Made by a program: the position numbers and the translations under genes. Source: Salinimicrobium marinum (GTDB lineage: Bacteria > Bacteroidota > Bacteroidia > Flavobacteriales > Flavobacteriaceae). Taken from it: a stretch of 64,000 nucleotides of DNA. The stretch covers positions 248,001 to 312,000 of the forward strand of contig NZ_BMXB01000002.1 in assembly GCF_014651535.1 (NCBI RefSeq). The letters are read 5' to 3'. Below are positions 7,209-17,069 of the stretch, in pieces (within the stretch, counting starts at the first letter, position 1; the number at the start of each line of letters is the position of its first letter). Below the pieces are notes generated by a model. That model saw nothing but the letters and a program-made list of their open reading frames with translations, did no database searches and was not told where the DNA came from.

Positions 7209-10200
7209 GTGGTTGTACTGTTACTGCTTTTTGTCATTTTACTAATCGTATTTTCCATTCCAGCGGTTCAGACTTCTGTTGCCAATCGTCTTGCAAATTC
7301 TATTAATGAAAAGAACAATGTCGATCTTTCCATAAACAGGGTAAAATTGACGTATTCGGGTAAAATTGAATTGGACCAGGTACTAGCAAGGGATCACCAC
7401 AGGGATACGCTTATTTTTTCGGAAGAGATAAGGACTTCTATCATAAGTCTTTCCGCATTATTGGATGTTACTCCGATGTTTGGAGGAACTATCCTGGAAG
7501 ACCTGCAGGTGCACATGAAAATTTACGAAGGCGAAAATCAGGATAACCTGGGGATATTTTTGGATAAATTCAAGCCTGAAAAACCTACCGAAAAATCAAA
7601 TTTTCAATTGACGGTTAGGGAAATTGAGATCATTGATGGCTGGTACAGCTATATCAATGAAAATCAGGATAACCCGGAGGTCCTGGTGATTGACAGGCTG
7701 TTTGCTAATGCCGAAGATTTACTGGTGGCAGGACCCGATGTGTCTGTCAATATTCAGAAAATGTCCGGATTCGAAAAAAGAGGGCTTCAAATTGATTTTC
7801 TGAGTACAGCTTTTTCTTATTCCAAAACAGCCATGGAACTTCGGAATCTGGAAATAAGAACTCCAGAATCTGCCATCACAGGGGATATAATTTTTGATAT
7901 TGAAAACGGATTTGGAAAGTTTAATGACACGGTAGAAATTCTTGCAGATTTTGAAACTGCTTCAATTTCAACCAATGACCTTCAGCTGTTTTACGCCGAA
8001 TTTGGAAATGAACAGCAACTTGATTTTACTACGAGACTTGAAGGGACTTTAAATGACTTCCGATTGCATGATTTCAGGTTAAGAGGGATGGATCGGAGCG
8101 TTTTAGATGCCGAACTGGCCATTGAGAATATCATGGCTTCAGAAGAAGAGCGGGTTTTCAGCATCCGCGGTGATCTGCAGGAATTCTCCACCAATTACTA
8201 TGACCTCCTAAATCTGCTTCCTGGTTTATTGGGAGAAAGTTTACCAAAAGAACTCAGGGAATTTGGCAGCGTCACGTTAGTAGGAAATGCTTTGGTTACG
8301 GCAAATTCACTGGATGCCGATGTGCTTCTCTATAGTCAGTTAGGAAATGCAGATGTGGATATCAGCATGAGTAACTTCGGAAATTCTGCCCTGGCTACCT
8401 ATCATGGAAACCTTACAGCCAAAGATTTTAATATTGGAAAGTTACTCAACAACCCGGTAATAGGAAGAACTTCTTTCGATATTGATATAGACGGAAGTGG
8501 CTTTACTGCAGAATCTTTGAATGCAGATGTACGGGGAGCGGTTTCAAAATTTCGGTTTAATGGCTATAATTACAATCACCTAAGAGTAATAGGCACCCTC
8601 AGAGCTCCTGTCTTTAACGGAAACCTGGTTTCCATGGATCCTAATTTACAGCTGGAATTTAACGGACTCGCAGATTTCTCGGAAGACACTAATGTCTATG
8701 ATTTTGAAGCTGCCGTAGGCTATGCAGATCTTTCAGCACTTAATTTTGTGAAAAGGGATAGTGTAGCGGTTTTTAAAGGTGATATTATCACAAATATGAC
8801 AGGAACCAACCTTAACAATGCAGCGGGAAGGATCCTTCTAATGAATACTTCTTATCAAAATGAGAACGATCTTTATTATTTTGATGATTTACAGGTCACC
8901 TCCAGTTTTGAAGGCCCGGTTAGGACCATTGAGGTCAATTCACCCGATGTAATTAGCGGAAGTATTGAAGGTATTTTCGATGTTAATCAGGTGCAGGCTC
9001 TTTTTGAGAATGCAGTGGGAAGTCTTTACACCAATTATCAGCCAAATAAACTTACTACCAATCAATACCTGGAATTTGATTTCGATATCTATAATAAAAT
9101 AGTTGAAGTGTTTTTTCCGGAGATTACGCTGGCTCCCAACACTTTTATTAGAGGTAGGGTAGAATCTGATGAATCAGATTTCAGGTTAACCTTCAGGTCT
9201 CCTGAGATCAGGGCGTTTAACAACATGCTGGAGCAGGTGAATGTCCAGGTAGATAACACCAACCCTCTTTTCAATACGTTTATTGAAGTAGACAGCGTAG
9301 CAACCAGTATTTACAATCTATCAGATTTTAACATGATCAATGTGACCATGAATGATACGCTGTTCGTGCGATCGGAATTTCGGGGTGGTCCCAAAGATGA
9401 TGATGTTTTCAATTTAAACCTTTATCACACCATCAATGAAGATAATAATTCGGTAGTTGGTATCCAGAAGTCCGATATAAAATTCAAGGAAAGTGTCTGG
9501 TTTTTGAATGAATACAACAACAAATCCAATAGGGTAATTCTTCAGGATGGTTTCCAGAATGTGAGGATAGATTCACTGGTGCTAAGTCATCAGGATGAAG
9601 AGATACGATTAAACGGACAGCTGCGGGATTCGACTTATAAAGATATCCGGATGCAGTTCGATCGGGTCAATTTAGGCAAGATCACCCCAGATATTGATAG
9701 TCTTTCCATGGGCGGGATCGTCAACGGAAGCCTTAATCTCCTTCAGCAAAACGGCGCGTATTATCCCAATACTTCTTTGACTATTCGGGACCTGGAGATC
9801 AATGAGCAGAGAATGGGAAATTTACTGCTTGATGTGATGGGAAACCGTGATCTTACCTTTTACAACGTCAATGCAACCCTGAGAAATGAGGGGCTCGAGT
9901 CGTTAACTGCCATCGGGGAAATTGCTGTAGACAGTGAGACTCCAGAAATTAATCTCGATGTTTCCCTTCGGAATTTTGATCTCTCGGCTTTTAGTCCTTT
10001 GGGAGGGGTGGCCATAGATAACATTCGTGGATTGGTTTCAGGAAATGCAGATGTAACCGGAAATTATAAGAATCCTGATATTTCAGGAAGTCTAACTTTA
10101 AATGAAGCCGGGCTGCGAGTTCCGTATCTGAATGTAGATCTGGATTTTGAAGAAAATGCCGTGGTAAATCTTTCAGAACAACAATTTAATTTTGAAGAGA

Positions 10201-11615
10201 TCCCTGTAACCGATACTAAATTCGGAACTACAGGAGTACTTGATGGAAGCATTTCGCATCAAAATTTCTCCCGTTGGAATCTTGGATTGAATATTTCCAC
10301 CAATCGCCTGCTGGTCCTGGACACCGAATATTCTGAAGATGCTCTTTACTATGGGACTGCTTTTATAAGTGGTAATGCATCTATTTATGGCCCTACAGAT
10401 GAGCTTGTAATTGACGTGATCGCCACCACCGAAAGTGGAACCGTGTTTAAAATCCCGATTTCAGATACAGAAACAATAGGAGATAATTCTTTCATCCATT
10501 TTTTAAGTCCCGAAGAAAAGGCAGCGAGACTGGCTGGAGAAGAGATAGAGCTGCAGGAAGTGAAAGGGCTGGAACTGAATTTTGATCTAGATGTGACAAA
10601 TGATGCCCTGGTAGAGTTGGATCTAAGCGGGAGTATTTTAAGAGGACAGGGCGCAGGTACTTTGCTGATAGAGATCAATACCCTGGGAAAATTTAATATG
10701 TGGGGTGATTTTATTGCCAATAACGGGGTATATATTTTCAATTATGGGGCACTTCAAAAGCGGTTTGATGTGCGGCCGGGTGGTAGTATCAACTGGAGTG
10801 GAAACCCTGCCCAGGCCGATCTTAATATTAGCGCTGTGTATGAAGCTAATGCCAATCCAGCCATTATTCTTGAGAATCCTTCCATTAGTCGCAGGATTCC
10901 TGTAGATGTGGTTATAAACTTGCAGGGAGAGCTTCTGCAGCCAGATTTTACTTTTGATCTGGAATTTCCCAGTGCGACCTCTGCAGTGAGCTCAGAACTG
11001 GAATACAGGATCGAAACTGTAACTACAAAAGATATCCAGGCTTTTTCCTTAATTACCCTGGGCCAGTTTTATACACCAAATGTACTGGCGGGAAACAGCG
11101 GAACTGCCGTAGCCGGAAACCTTTTTGAAAGTGCATCGGGATTTTTCAACAGCTTATTGTCTGATGACAGCGGAGTCTTCCAGGTAGGCCTTAATTATGA
11201 ACAGGGCGCCCGTACTCCTGAACAAACCACAGCTGACAGGTTTGGAGTAACCCTTTCTACACAAATAAGTGAACGGGTGTTGATCAATGGGCAGGTAGGT
11301 GTGCCCGTCGGCGGAGTTACAGAGACCGTGATCGTTGGAAATATTGAGATTGAATTTTTGCTGAATGAGGACGGTAATTTACGCGCAAAGATCTTTAACC
11401 GGGAAAACAACATCCAGTATTTTGGCGAAGAGCTTGGATTTACTCAGGGGGTAGGGCTTGCTTATCAGGTAGATTTCAACACTTTCAAAGAGCTTATCAG
11501 AAAAATTACCGAAGGGGAATTTAATGCTGTACGAGAAGAAGAAGAGGAAGCTGAAGCACCACAAAGAAGTCTGGCTCCAGATTATATTCGCTTTCCGGGA
11601 GAAAACGGAAGATAA
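7209..11615 (+). CDS. tamB: TamB-like translocation/assembly protein (DUF490), AsmA-like
   Basis: 1468 aa from GTG at 7209. One N-terminal membrane helix (VVLLLLFVILLIVFSIPAV) is followed by about 1100 residues of repeating beta-strand pattern and a C-terminal DUF490/TamB domain (GDFIANNGVYIFNYGALQ, then FDVRPGGSINWSGNPAQADL). TamB-type proteins span the periplasm as a lipid-carrying groove and act in outer-membrane assembly or phospholipid transport. The true start is probably further upstream: the frame is open back to 7110 and encodes a strongly basic stretch (RKVKTKKRIKKFWK) typical of a cytoplasmic N-terminus, but with no ATG, GTG or TTG. The last residues are Glu-rich. The gene is divergent from tsaD and ends at a shared terminator with ridA. 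Confidence 0.88.
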   Translation: MVVLLLLFVILLIVFSIPAVQTSVANRLANSINEKNNVDLSINRVKLTYSGKIELDQVLARDHHRDTLIFSEEIRTSIISLSALLDVTPMFGGTILEDLQVHMKIYEGENQDNLGIFLDKFKPEKPTEKSNFQLTVREIEIIDGWYSYINENQDNPEVLVIDRLFANAEDLLVAGPDVSVNIQKMSGFEKRGLQIDFLSTAFSYSKTAMELRNLEIRTPESAITGDIIFDIENGFGKFNDTVEILADFETASISTNDLQLFYAEFGNEQQLDFTTRLEGTLNDFRLHDFRLRGMDRSVLDAELAIENIMASEEERVFSIRGDLQEFSTNYYDLLNLLPGLLGESLPKELREFGSVTLVGNALVTANSLDADVLLYSQLGNADVDISMSNFGNSALATYHGNLTAKDFNIGKLLNNPVIGRTSFDIDIDGSGFTAESLNADVRGAVSKFRFNGYNYNHLRVIGTLRAPVFNGNLVSMDPNLQLEFNGLADFSEDTNVYDFEAAVGYADLSALNFVKRDSVAVFKGDIITNMTGTNLNNAAGRILLMNTSYQNENDLYYFDDLQVTSSFEGPVRTIEVNSPDVISGSIEGIFDVNQVQALFENAVGSLYTNYQPNKLTTNQYLEFDFDIYNKIVEVFFPEITLAPNTFIRGRVESDESDFRLTFRSPEIRAFNNMLEQVNVQVDNTNPLFNTFIEVDSVATSIYNLSDFNMINVTMNDTLFVRSEFRGGPKDDDVFNLNLYHTINEDNNSVVGIQKSDIKFKESVWFLNEYNNKSNRVILQDGFQNVRIDSLVLSHQDEEIRLNGQLRDSTYKDIRMQFDRVNLGKITPDIDSLSMGGIVNGSLNLLQQNGAYYPNTSLTIRDLEINEQRMGNLLLDVMGNRDLTFYNVNATLRNEGLESLTAIGEIAVDSETPEINLDVSLRNFDLSAFSPLGGVAIDNIRGLVSGNADVTGNYKNPDISGSLTLNEAGLRVPYLNVDLDFEENAVVNLSEQQFNFEEIPVTDTKFGTTGVLDGSISHQNFSRWNLGLNISTNRLLVLDTEYSEDALYYGTAFISGNASIYGPTDELVIDVIATTESGTVFKIPISDTETIGDNSFIHFLSPEEKAARLAGEEIELQEVKGLELNFDLDVTNDALVELDLSGSILRGQGAGTLLIEINTLGKFNMWGDFIANNGVYIFNYGALQKRFDVRPGGSINWSGNPAQADLNISAVYEANANPAIILENPSISRRIPVDVVINLQGELLQPDFTFDLEFPSATSAVSSELEYRIETVTTKDIQAFSLITLGQFYTPNVLAGNSGTAVAGNLFESASGFFNSLLSDDSGVFQVGLNYEQGARTPEQTTADRFGVTLSTQISERVLINGQVGVPVGGVTETVIVGNIEIEFLLNEDGNLRAKIFNRENNIQYFGEELGFTQGVGLAYQVDFNTFKELIRKITEGEFNAVREEEEEAEAPQRSLAPDYIRFPGENGR

Positions 11616-11665
11616 AACTGAATCCCTGTATTGCCTTATAGTGTTTATGAAATGCAGTAGTATAA

Positions 11666-11697
11666 AAAGCCGCAGAAAATGGCATTTCTGCGGCTTT
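11666..11697. terminator. Bidirectional terminator between the TamB-like gene and ridA
   Basis: AAAGCCGCAGAAA (11666-11678) pairs perfectly with TTTCTGCGGCTTT (11685-11697), a 13-bp stem with a 6-nt loop. A T-rich tract follows on the plus strand and an A-rich tract precedes it, so it can serve both convergent genes. Confidence 0.85.
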
Positions 11698-11701
11698 CTT
11701 T

Positions 11702-12085
11702 TTATCCTTTTACAGCAATCATGCTAATCTCTACATTCACAAATTTAGGAAGATTGGCTACTTCTACCGTCTCCCTGGCAGGAGCTGTTTCCTCATTAAA
11801 ATATTTGGAATAGACTTCGTTTATTTCATTGAAGTTGTTCATGTCACTAATGAAAATGGAGCTTTTTACCACATTTTCAAAAGTCATTTCTGCAGCTTCC
11901 AGGATGGCTTTCAGGTTCCTGAAAACCTGCTCGGTCTCTTCTTTTATAGAATCCTGAACAAGTTGACTGTCTACCGGATTAATCGCAATTTGTCCTGAAA
12001 TATAAAGGGTGTCGCCGGTTAATATTGCCTGGTTGTAAGGCCCAATAGGAGCGGGCGCATTGTTGGTCTTAATGATCTTTTTCAT
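11702..12085 (-). CDS. ridA: RidA family imine/enamine deaminase
   Basis: 127 aa, the normal length. It carries APAPIGPYNQAI near residue 10, LYISGQIAINP near 27, and the C-terminal signature PARETVEVANLPKFVNVEISMIA, with the active-site arginine of the R-E-T-V-E motif. RidA hydrolyses reactive 2-aminoacrylate and related imines formed by PLP enzymes and so protects cytosolic enzymes. It is 11 nt downstream of the lptD stop on the same strand, so it may be cotranscribed, and converges with the TamB-like gene. Confidence 0.95.
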   Translation of the reverse strand: MKKIIKTNNAPAPIGPYNQAILTGDTLYISGQIAINPVDSQLVQDSIKEETEQVFRNLKAILEAAEMTFENVVKSSIFISDMNNFNEINEVYSKYFNEETAPARETVEVANLPKFVNVEISMIAVKG

Positions 12086-12096
12086 ATGAATAAGTA

Positions 12097-14805
12097 TTAA
12101 AGTTGTCGGTCTCTTTCTCTGCGTTTATCATATTTTATGTCGCGCAGTAAATTGGATTTAATACCAATGAAAAAATTCCATTGCTTATATACCCCAAATG
12201 GCGTCCAGTTAAAGCTCATTCTCCAGCTTTGAAGGTCCCGCGAGAAGCGCAGTTGTGTATGGGTAAACCCATTATTAACGAAATCATATCCCGAAGAAGC
12301 ACCTACTGTCCAGTTGGGAGAGAGTTCTACGTCGCCTGAAAACATGAGGGAGTGTGAGGACACAGAATTTTGTCTTGCATTATTTGTATAATTCATGGCA
12401 TATTGTAATCTTAAATTCCAGGGGATTTTGTAATTGTAAAGTTCGTTGTCATCTTCTTCATCCTCTTCTTCTTCATCCTCATGTTCGTCGTAGAAGGTAC
12501 CGTCTGTTTCCATTCCTTTTCCGAAGAGATCATCTGGTCGTCCACCATTCCTGTAGGTTTCGTTGTCCATTCGGTTAGGGTTTGATTCTCCTCCTTCAAA
12601 ATCTGTACTTGAAAAGGAATAGCCAAAACTTACATTTGCATTGGTTAACCTGAACAGGCTTCCGCCGTTATTGATATTGAGTCGGTCGATTCTCCGGTTG
12701 TTGTTATCAAGTGCGTAAAGATCCAGGTTAGTTCCAAAGTTGACACTTAGCTTGTTCTGTATTACAGGAATACTTCCTCTTACGCTAATGGGAGAAAACT
12801 GTAAAGAATCTCCAGCGAGATTGTAAGCGGTGCTTATATTCAGGTTGTTTAGAAGAATGATTTTTCGGGGTTCGGCATCTGCTGAATCCTTAACTTTTGC
12901 CTCAAAATTATTGCTTAGGGATAAACCAATGGAACTGGCGAAATCTCTTCCGGGGGCTCCATACAAAGTATTCTGGAAACGCGAATAAGAAACCTCTCTT
13001 TCTTCTCTTCCCGGACCTTCGGGAATAAGATAATTATCGTAATAATAATCGAACCCTGGGTTCACATTATAGCTTATGGATGGTCTTATTACATGCCTAA
13101 TCGCCTGGATTTTGTTATCGGGATCAAAGTTCATTGTTCCGTAGATGGTAGTTCCTATACCGGTATTGAAGTTGTAAGTCCGGTATGAATCAAAACCACT
13201 TATTGTGTCAATAACTTCCCGCTCGAGCTCTTCATCATAAGAACGTTCAAAGGTCCGGAATACCCAGTTTTCGTTGTAGGTGGTATTTGCGCTTACGCTA
13301 AAGTAATCGAATACTTTGAAGTTGGTGCTCAACGGAATGCTATGCTGGGCTCCAAGAATTGCATCCCGGAACATTTCAGGTTTAAAAAACAGGGAATCGG
13401 TAGTATTGAACCTGTTTTCTGCTCTCAGGTTATACTGGAAGTTAATGTTTTCAATAATCCCGCTTTTGGATCCAATTGCTGGTTCAAAAGGAAAGATCCT
13501 GTCGACACTGGCCTGTAAGGTCGGTAAAGTCATGTTGATCTGTTGTGTATTCGTGTTTTGGGAATGCGTGGCAGCAAGACTTAGATTTACCTGAGGGGTC
13601 CAATTAAAAGTTTTGGAATACGAAACAGAAGAACTTAGCGTATTGGTTAACCTGCTTCCTGCGTTACTTTGATTTACAGATTCCTGGTAATAATCACTAC
13701 TTCCCAGGTTTACTGAAGCAGAGAACCGGGAGGATGGATTAGCTTTTGCATCCTGAGAGTGGTTCCAGCGAATGTTGTAAAGTGTACCTTCAGAATAATC
13801 GGGAAATCCTCTTTCGCTGTTGATCTGTTTCTCATATCTAAAACTCAAATTACCCCGGAACCTGTACCTGGCTGCATAGGCAGATTCCAGGCGCAATCCA
13901 TAACTCCCATTGGTGTAGTAATCCCCTAAAGCCAGAAGATCTGCATACTCATTGAGTGCAAAATAATATCCTCCGTTTTGCAGATAATAGCCCCGGTTGT
14001 TATCATCTCCAAAAGAAGGGATCACAAAGCCGGAAGTTTCTTCATCTGTCATAGGGAAATATCCAAAAGGAAGCCCCAGGGGAGTGGGAACATCAGCAAT
14101 GTACATGTTTACCAGTCCCGAGACGATCTTTTTGTCGGGTACAAATTTTATACGGCGTGCAAAGAAATAGTAATCTGGATTTTCCTCGTCTTCAGAAGTG
14201 GTGAAACGCACGTTCTGCATATAATATACCGAATCGTTCTGCCGCTTGGTGACTTCCCCGCGGACTTTAAATTCTCCCTGTTCTGTACGTGAATTGAAAA
14301 CCAGTGCTCTTTCAGTATCAAAATTAAACCTAATTGAATCTGGCCGCACCACGCTTTGTGCCTGGGTGAATATAGGTTTCTGGGTATAAACGCCAGCCGA
14401 GTCTGCTATTCCGTAAGCGTAGACTTCATTTTTTTCATTATCAACAATGATGAGCCCTGCAGTAATGTTTATGTCCCCATATGTGATTTCGGCGTTGTCA
14501 TAGAGATACATCCGATTTTCTCTCGGACTAAGCCTCATATAATCTGTAGCTGTGTAAACAACTTTATCCGTTAGAAATTGATTTTGCTGTGTTACAGTAT
14601 CTGTCTCAACAGTATCTCTTTCTATAATTTTTATATCCGGCAGGGGTGCCTGGATATTAATAGAATCTATAATTGGAGTTACGGGTTCCCTTTCTGCAGG
14701 AATGCGAACCCCTTCTCTTTGCCCAATTTCCTGTGCTGATATGTTGACACCACATAACAGCATGAAAATACAGCAGGAAAGTATATGAAGTATGTTTGTT
14801 CGCAA
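12097..14805 (-). CDS. lptD: LptD-like LPS assembly outer-membrane protein
   Basis: About 902 aa from TTG at 14803-14805. This start is chosen because it opens into a signal peptide (LRTNILHILSCCIFMLLCG...ISAQ); the longer frame upstream overlaps the promoter region and the divergent amidase. The OstA/LptA-like periplasmic part (MYLYDNAEITYGDINITAG, VYAYGIADSAG) is followed by the LptD-type segment PTPLGLPFGYFPM and a long beta-barrel with alternating aromatic strands. LptD inserts lipopolysaccharide into the outer leaflet. An unusual run of about 16 acidic residues (encoded at 12442-12489) lies between two barrel strands. It is divergent from the amidase and followed by ridA. Confidence 0.88.
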   Translation of the reverse strand: MRTNILHILSCCIFMLLCGVNISAQEIGQREGVRIPAEREPVTPIIDSINIQAPLPDIKIIERDTVETDTVTQQNQFLTDKVVYTATDYMRLSPRENRMYLYDNAEITYGDINITAGLIIVDNEKNEVYAYGIADSAGVYTQKPIFTQAQSVVRPDSIRFNFDTERALVFNSRTEQGEFKVRGEVTKRQNDSVYYMQNVRFTTSEDEENPDYYFFARRIKFVPDKKIVSGLVNMYIADVPTPLGLPFGYFPMTDEETSGFVIPSFGDDNNRGYYLQNGGYYFALNEYADLLALGDYYTNGSYGLRLESAYAARYRFRGNLSFRYEKQINSERGFPDYSEGTLYNIRWNHSQDAKANPSSRFSASVNLGSSDYYQESVNQSNAGSRLTNTLSSSVSYSKTFNWTPQVNLSLAATHSQNTNTQQINMTLPTLQASVDRIFPFEPAIGSKSGIIENINFQYNLRAENRFNTTDSLFFKPEMFRDAILGAQHSIPLSTNFKVFDYFSVSANTTYNENWVFRTFERSYDEELEREVIDTISGFDSYRTYNFNTGIGTTIYGTMNFDPDNKIQAIRHVIRPSISYNVNPGFDYYYDNYLIPEGPGREEREVSYSRFQNTLYGAPGRDFASSIGLSLSNNFEAKVKDSADAEPRKIILLNNLNISTAYNLAGDSLQFSPISVRGSIPVIQNKLSVNFGTNLDLYALDNNNRRIDRLNINNGGSLFRLTNANVSFGYSFSSTDFEGGESNPNRMDNETYRNGGRPDDLFGKGMETDGTFYDEHEDEEEEDEEDDNELYNYKIPWNLRLQYAMNYTNNARQNSVSSHSLMFSGDVELSPNWTVGASSGYDFVNNGFTHTQLRFSRDLQSWRMSFNWTPFGVYKQWNFFIGIKSNLLRDIKYDKRRERDRQL

Positions 14806-14825
14806 CGCTATATGTGCTAATTTTG
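14796..14825 (+). promoter_or_regulatory. Candidate promoter of the amidase gene
   Basis: TTG at 14796-14798 is followed after 19 nt by TAATTTTG (14818-14825), matching the Bacteroidota -33/-7 pattern. It lies about 110 nt upstream of the amidase ATG (14934) and overlaps the 5' end of the divergent lptD. Confidence 0.45.
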
Positions 14826-14852
14826 TAAAGTGTGGCTCATTTTTTGGAGTTC

Positions 14853-14860
14853 CAAAATTA
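14853..14860 (-). promoter_or_regulatory. Candidate -7 box of lptD
   Basis: The minus strand reads TAATTTTG here, 47 nt upstream of the TTG start of lptD, fitting TAnnTTTG. No good -33 TTG is visible at the expected distance, so support is partial. Confidence 0.35.
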
Positions 14861-14933
14861 CATATATTTTTTAAGCTACCTTTTGGGTTTAAAGAAAAAT
14901 AAAATAACAATACTAAAGAACCGTTACTTCTAT

Positions 14934-16055
14934 ATGAGAACGAACCTATTTCCACTTTTAGTCTTACTCTTAACAGGATTCCTTTTTATGGGGTTTACCC
15001 CTGAAAAATCACCTGTTCCCAAAGAAAAATTTGTGGTGGTGCTTGATGCTGGTCATGGAGGGGAAGACCCTGGTAACAGGGGAAATGGATATTTTGAAAA
15101 AGATATTGCCTTGAACATTGTACTTAGAATAGGTGCAGAACTTGAAAAACTTCCTGATGTGGAGGTGATCTATACCCGAAAAAAGGATGTTTTTATCACC
15201 CTTGCAGGACGGGCAGATATTGCAAATGAGGCAGATGCAGATCTTTTTATCTCGGTACACTGTAATGCTCATAGCTCCCAGGCCTCGGGTACAGAGACTT
15301 TTGTTCTTGGGCTTCACCGAAATAAAGACAATCTTGATGTGGCTATGCGGGAAAACTCCGTAATTTTTCTGGAGGAAGATTATGAGGCTACCTATGACGG
15401 ATTTAATCCGAATTCTCCCGAATCCTATATTGGGTTGACTCTTATGCAGGAAGAATATTTAGATCAAAGCATACTTTTAGCCGATTTTATTCAGAAAAAA
15501 TTTACGAATGAACTGAAACGAAAGAACAGAGGTGTGAAACAGGCGGGGTTTCTCGTGCTTCGTCAAACCTATATGCCCAGCGTCTTGATAGAAACCGGAT
15601 TTCTTTCCAATACTTCTGAAGGTGCTTATTTAAACAGCAAAAGCGGACAGGAAAGAATCTCTGATGCTGTGGTGAAAGCTGTAAATGAATATAAAAGCAG
15701 CATCAATCTGGATGTTTTGGAAGGTTTGGCTAACAATTCTGATATTAATATCCTATCGACCACTAAGGAAGCCCCGGCAGATATTTATGATGGTATTACT
15801 TTTAAGGTGCAACTGGCAGCCAGTAGTCGAAAACTGGATCCTGCCCCAAAAAACTTCAAAGGCCTCAACGAGGTGACCCGAAACAAGGAAGATAAACTGT
15901 ATAAATACTATTACGGAAGTACTTCCAGTTATCTTCAGATAAAAAAACTTCACGAAAAGGCTAAAAAGAAAGGTTATTCGACCAGTTATATCGTCGCATT
16001 TAAGGATGGAAGCAAGATTACCGTTAATGACGCGTTAAAAACAAAAGTGAATTGA
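14934..16055 (+). CDS. N-acetylmuramoyl-L-alanine amidase (Amidase_3) with SPOR-like C-terminus
   Basis: 373 aa from ATG 14934, chosen because MRTNLFPLLVLLLTGFLFMG is a signal peptide; the open frame continues upstream into the lptD promoter. The catalytic domain has zinc-ligand motifs VVLDAGHGGEDPGN, EKDIALN, LFISVHCNAHSSQ and the late SVLIETGFLSNTSEG with the catalytic glutamate. The last 80 residues (TFKVQLAASSRKLDP to GYSTSYIVAFKDG) look like a SPOR-type domain that binds denuded glycan strands at the division site. The protein cleaves the amide between MurNAc and L-Ala in the periplasm, probably at septation. The MCE gene follows on the same strand. Confidence 0.92.
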   Translation: MRTNLFPLLVLLLTGFLFMGFTPEKSPVPKEKFVVVLDAGHGGEDPGNRGNGYFEKDIALNIVLRIGAELEKLPDVEVIYTRKKDVFITLAGRADIANEADADLFISVHCNAHSSQASGTETFVLGLHRNKDNLDVAMRENSVIFLEEDYEATYDGFNPNSPESYIGLTLMQEEYLDQSILLADFIQKKFTNELKRKNRGVKQAGFLVLRQTYMPSVLIETGFLSNTSEGAYLNSKSGQERISDAVVKAVNEYKSSINLDVLEGLANNSDINILSTTKEAPADIYDGITFKVQLAASSRKLDPAPKNFKGLNEVTRNKEDKLYKYYYGSTSSYLQIKKLHEKAKKKGYSTSYIVAFKDGSKITVNDALKTKVN

Positions 16056-16085
16056 ACCTTCTTTCTATATTTATTTTTAAATTTG
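16052..16085 (+). promoter_or_regulatory. Candidate promoter of the mlaD-like gene
   Basis: TTG at 16052-16054, then 23 nt, then TAAATTTG at 16078-16085, a fair match to the Bacteroidota -33/-7 pattern. It lies 28 nt upstream of the GTG start at 16114. Confidence 0.4.
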
Positions 16086-16113
16086 TGCTTCCACTCTAAA
16101 ACAAATCATTTTT

Positions 16114-17064
16114 GTGAAATATACTAAAGAGGTTAAAACCGCTCTCCTGGCTATTATAGCTGTTGTTCTGTTAATATTTGGATATAGTTTCTTGAAAGGG
16201 AAGAACTTGCTTGATTCCAGTAGAACATTTTACGCAATTTATGAAGATGTTGAAGGACTTTCTCCATCCTCGCCTGTAACCATTAATGGTTTGAGGGTTG
16301 GGAGTGTTACAAAGATCGGATTTCTCAATACATCAGGTGACCTCCTAGTTACTTTCAATGTTGAAAATGATTTTCCATTTTCCAAAAATAGTACTGCCCA
16401 GGTATATGGTGGTGGTTTTATTGGAGGAAAGAGTCTTGCCATTGTTCCGGAATATGAAGAAGGTAATCTGGCAAAATCTGGTGATACCTTGCCGGGGGAA
16501 ATAGAGGAGGGGCTTCTTGAGTTGGTAAATGACCGGTTGTCTCCTTTACAGCAAAAAGTAGAACAGGCTATTGTAAGTGCAGATTCCCTTATTAGCTCCT
16601 TCAATGAAGTAATGAATAAGGATACGCGTCACAATATCAGGCAGACTTTTGAAGATATAAGTCTTACCGCAAGCTCTCTAAAGGGTTCTGCGCAATCTGT
16701 TGATGGATTATTGTCTGAGAATTCAGCAAAATTAAACAGAACATTTACCAATCTGGATGAAATGACGGGGAATCTGAATACTTTTTCAGATACCTTAACA
16801 CAGGTTGATATAGGCCGGATTGTTGGAGATCTTGAGAAGGTGATTTCAGATCTGGAAAGTGTTTCAGAGAAGATCAACAATGGAGATGGAACGGCTGCCA
16901 AATTGATTAACGATCCTAGTGTCTACGATAACCTGGAAGGAGCAACGAGACAATTGGATCAATTGATCCAGGATGTAAAGCTCAATCCTAAACGTTACGT
17001 ACATTTTTCTATCTTTGGGAAAAATCCGGGTCCTTATTCACCACCTAAAGACTCCTTAAAATAA
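16114..17064 (+). CDS. mlaD: MlaD-like MCE-domain lipid transport protein
   Basis: 316 aa from GTG 16114. One N-terminal membrane anchor (TALLAIIAVVLLIFGYSFL) is followed by an MCE domain (YAIYEDVEGLSPSSPVTING, VTKIGFL, AQVYGGGFIGGKSLAIVPEY). A long coiled-coil-prone helix region (about 140-290) contains repeats such as LNRTFTNLDEMTGNLNTFSD. MCE proteins form hexameric periplasmic rings that move phospholipids between membranes with an MlaEF-type ABC transporter; no permease or ATPase gene is adjacent here. The next gene starts 5 nt downstream. Confidence 0.9.
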   Translation: MKYTKEVKTALLAIIAVVLLIFGYSFLKGKNLLDSSRTFYAIYEDVEGLSPSSPVTINGLRVGSVTKIGFLNTSGDLLVTFNVENDFPFSKNSTAQVYGGGFIGGKSLAIVPEYEEGNLAKSGDTLPGEIEEGLLELVNDRLSPLQQKVEQAIVSADSLISSFNEVMNKDTRHNIRQTFEDISLTASSLKGSAQSVDGLLSENSAKLNRTFTNLDEMTGNLNTFSDTLTQVDIGRIVGDLEKVISDLESVSEKINNGDGTAAKLINDPSVYDNLEGATRQLDQLIQDVKLNPKRYVHFSIFGKNPGPYSPPKDSLK

Positions 17065-17069
17065 CCTTT

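Noticed and set aside
14806-14955. Longer N-terminus for LptD upstream of 14805
   Set aside because: The extra residues precede an evident signal peptide and run over the candidate promoters and the divergent gene's leader.
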